From Treponema sp. UBA6988 (GTDB taxonomy: Bacteria; Spirochaetota; Spirochaetia; Treponematales; Treponemataceae), in contig DJYC01000031.1 of assembly GCA_002448445.1 (NCBI GenBank), positions 1 to 15,424 of the forward strand: DNA of 15,424 nucleotides, in the 5' to 3' direction. The notes under the pieces are model-generated. The model was not told the DNA's origin, did no database searches, and worked only from the letters and a program-made list of their open reading frames with translations. Shown here one piece after another: positions 15,171 through 15,424 of the stretch. A program made the position numbers and the translations under genes. How positions within the stretch are numbered: position 1 is the first letter of the stretch; each line of letters begins with the position of its first letter.

Positions 15171-15316
15171 GGAAAACAGTTTTGGGCGCAACGGGAAGAA
15201 AAATATGGCTGAAAATTCATTTGCGCGGAGCGAACGAAGTGAGCGAAAGTCCTATTACCGCGCACCATGAATTTTCAGACAGATTTTTCTGGTAGTGGAG
15301 CCCAAAACTGTTTTCC
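15171..15316. other. Large 146-base imperfect palindrome, candidate structured RNA or palindromic element
   Basis: The two arms pair along almost their whole length. Base stem: a perfect 17 bp (15171-15187 with 15300-15316). Then comes a symmetric purine-rich 9x9 internal loop (15188-15196, 15291-15299). Next, a 24-position stem with only two mismatches, both A-G type (15197-15220 with 15267-15290), then one base against two, and a 7-bp GC stem TGCGCGG/CCGCGCA (15222-15228 with 15258-15264). The apical loop is 29 bases. GGTTTG (15158-15163) and CAAACC (15331-15336) could extend the base. There is no open reading frame of note. It may be a non-coding RNA, the msd part of a retron, or a member of a palindromic repeat family. 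Confidence 0.7.
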
Positions 15317-15326
15317 TGACTCTCTC

Positions 15327-15353
15327 TTGACAAACCCACTAATTTGATATAAA
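15327..15353 (+). promoter_or_regulatory. Possible promoter reading off the right edge
   Basis: TTGACA (15327-15332), 15 bases, then TATAAA (15348-15353). The hexamers are good, but the spacer is shorter than the usual 16-18. Any gene it serves would start beyond the window. Confidence 0.35.
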
Positions 15354-15386
15354 ACTATTCTGAATGGAAAATAATTTTATATCAAA
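15343..15386. repeat. AT-rich 12-bp inverted repeat
   Basis: TTTGATATAAAA (15343-15354) and TTTTATATCAAA (15375-15386) pair perfectly. After one mismatch, TATT (15356-15359) and AATA (15370-15373) add four more pairs. TTTGATATAAA resembles the -10 region of the ligase promoter (TTTTGATATAAA), here present facing both ways. Confidence 0.65.
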
Positions 15387-15397
15387 CCATTTTGAAG

Positions 15398-15420
15398 ATT
15401 GCCGTATCAAGTACGGCAAT
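15398..15420. repeat. Perfect 9-bp hairpin at the right edge
   Basis: ATTGCCGTA (15398-15406) and TACGGCAAT (15412-15420) form a perfect stem with loop TCAAG. The window ends four bases later, so it cannot be seen whether a T run follows. Confidence 0.6.
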
Positions 15421-15424
15421 GACA

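Noticed and set aside
15073..15316. Integron attC site
   Set aside because: Treponema species can carry integrons and the hairpins looked suggestive, but I find no paired RYYYAAC and GTTRRRY core sites and no cassette gene.
15112..15316. 5' end of a group II intron
   Set aside because: GTGCCC and GTGCG occur, but the GUGYG start followed by domain I elements cannot be followed, and there is no domain V-like hairpin in view.
15171..15316. Insertion sequence with terminal inverted repeats
   Set aside because: The 17-bp ends match perfectly, but there is no transposase, pairing continues almost to the centre, and I see no clear target duplication outside the arms. A non-autonomous element stays possible and is noted under the findings.

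Overview
The window most likely comes from a spirochaete, probably a Treponema-like host-associated species. The reasons are a three-gene efflux operon in the order and form of the Borrelia besC-besA-besB system (including a hairpin-less adaptor), a lipoprotein with a relaxed lipobox, the AmiE/OppD-type peptide transporter, and moderate G+C with A-rich ribosome-binding regions. This is an inference from protein families; no rRNA or other marker is present. No tRNA, rRNA, CRISPR array or transposase gene is visible.

Bases 1-8193 (minus strand) hold one compact operon. In transcription order it contains a class I adenylate-forming acyl-CoA ligase-like enzyme, then oppA (lipoprotein binding protein), oppB and oppC (permeases), oppD and oppF (ATPases); oppF runs off the left edge. 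Gaps are 20 bases or less, and several junctions overlap (11 bases for oppB/oppC, 8 for oppC/oppD, 1 for oppD/oppF). Three components carry internal additions compared with the usual family members: about 180 residues in OppC outside the membrane, about 90 in OppD and about 40 in OppF. OppA is also long. A good promoter sits exactly 7 bases upstream of the ligase ATG, which implies a leaderless transcript.

Bases 8194-8514 are a divergent intergenic region: the leftward promoter, a GC-rich repeat-like block bracketed by a 10-base direct repeat, a rightward terminator, and an extended -10 promoter for the efflux operon.

Bases 8515-14222 (plus strand) hold a translationally coupled efflux operon: a TolC-family outer-membrane factor, a short membrane fusion protein without an alpha-hairpin, an RND pump, and a small PII-like protein whose ATG overlaps the pump stop codon. 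Together the first three would form a tripartite drug or metabolite exporter; the fourth is a candidate regulator or accessory factor.

Bases 14223-14515 are a repeat-filled gap with two near-perfect hairpins. rnhA (RNase HI) follows on the minus strand, with a second promoter placed 7 bases before its ATG.

Bases 14990-15424 have no gene and are packed with hairpins. The largest, 15171-15316, folds into one long imperfect stem with a nested apical stem. It is preceded by two smaller hairpins and followed by two more. This is the least explained part of the window: it may be a structured non-coding RNA, a retron-type msr-msd, or a palindromic repeat family. The sequence needed to decide lies beyond the right edge.
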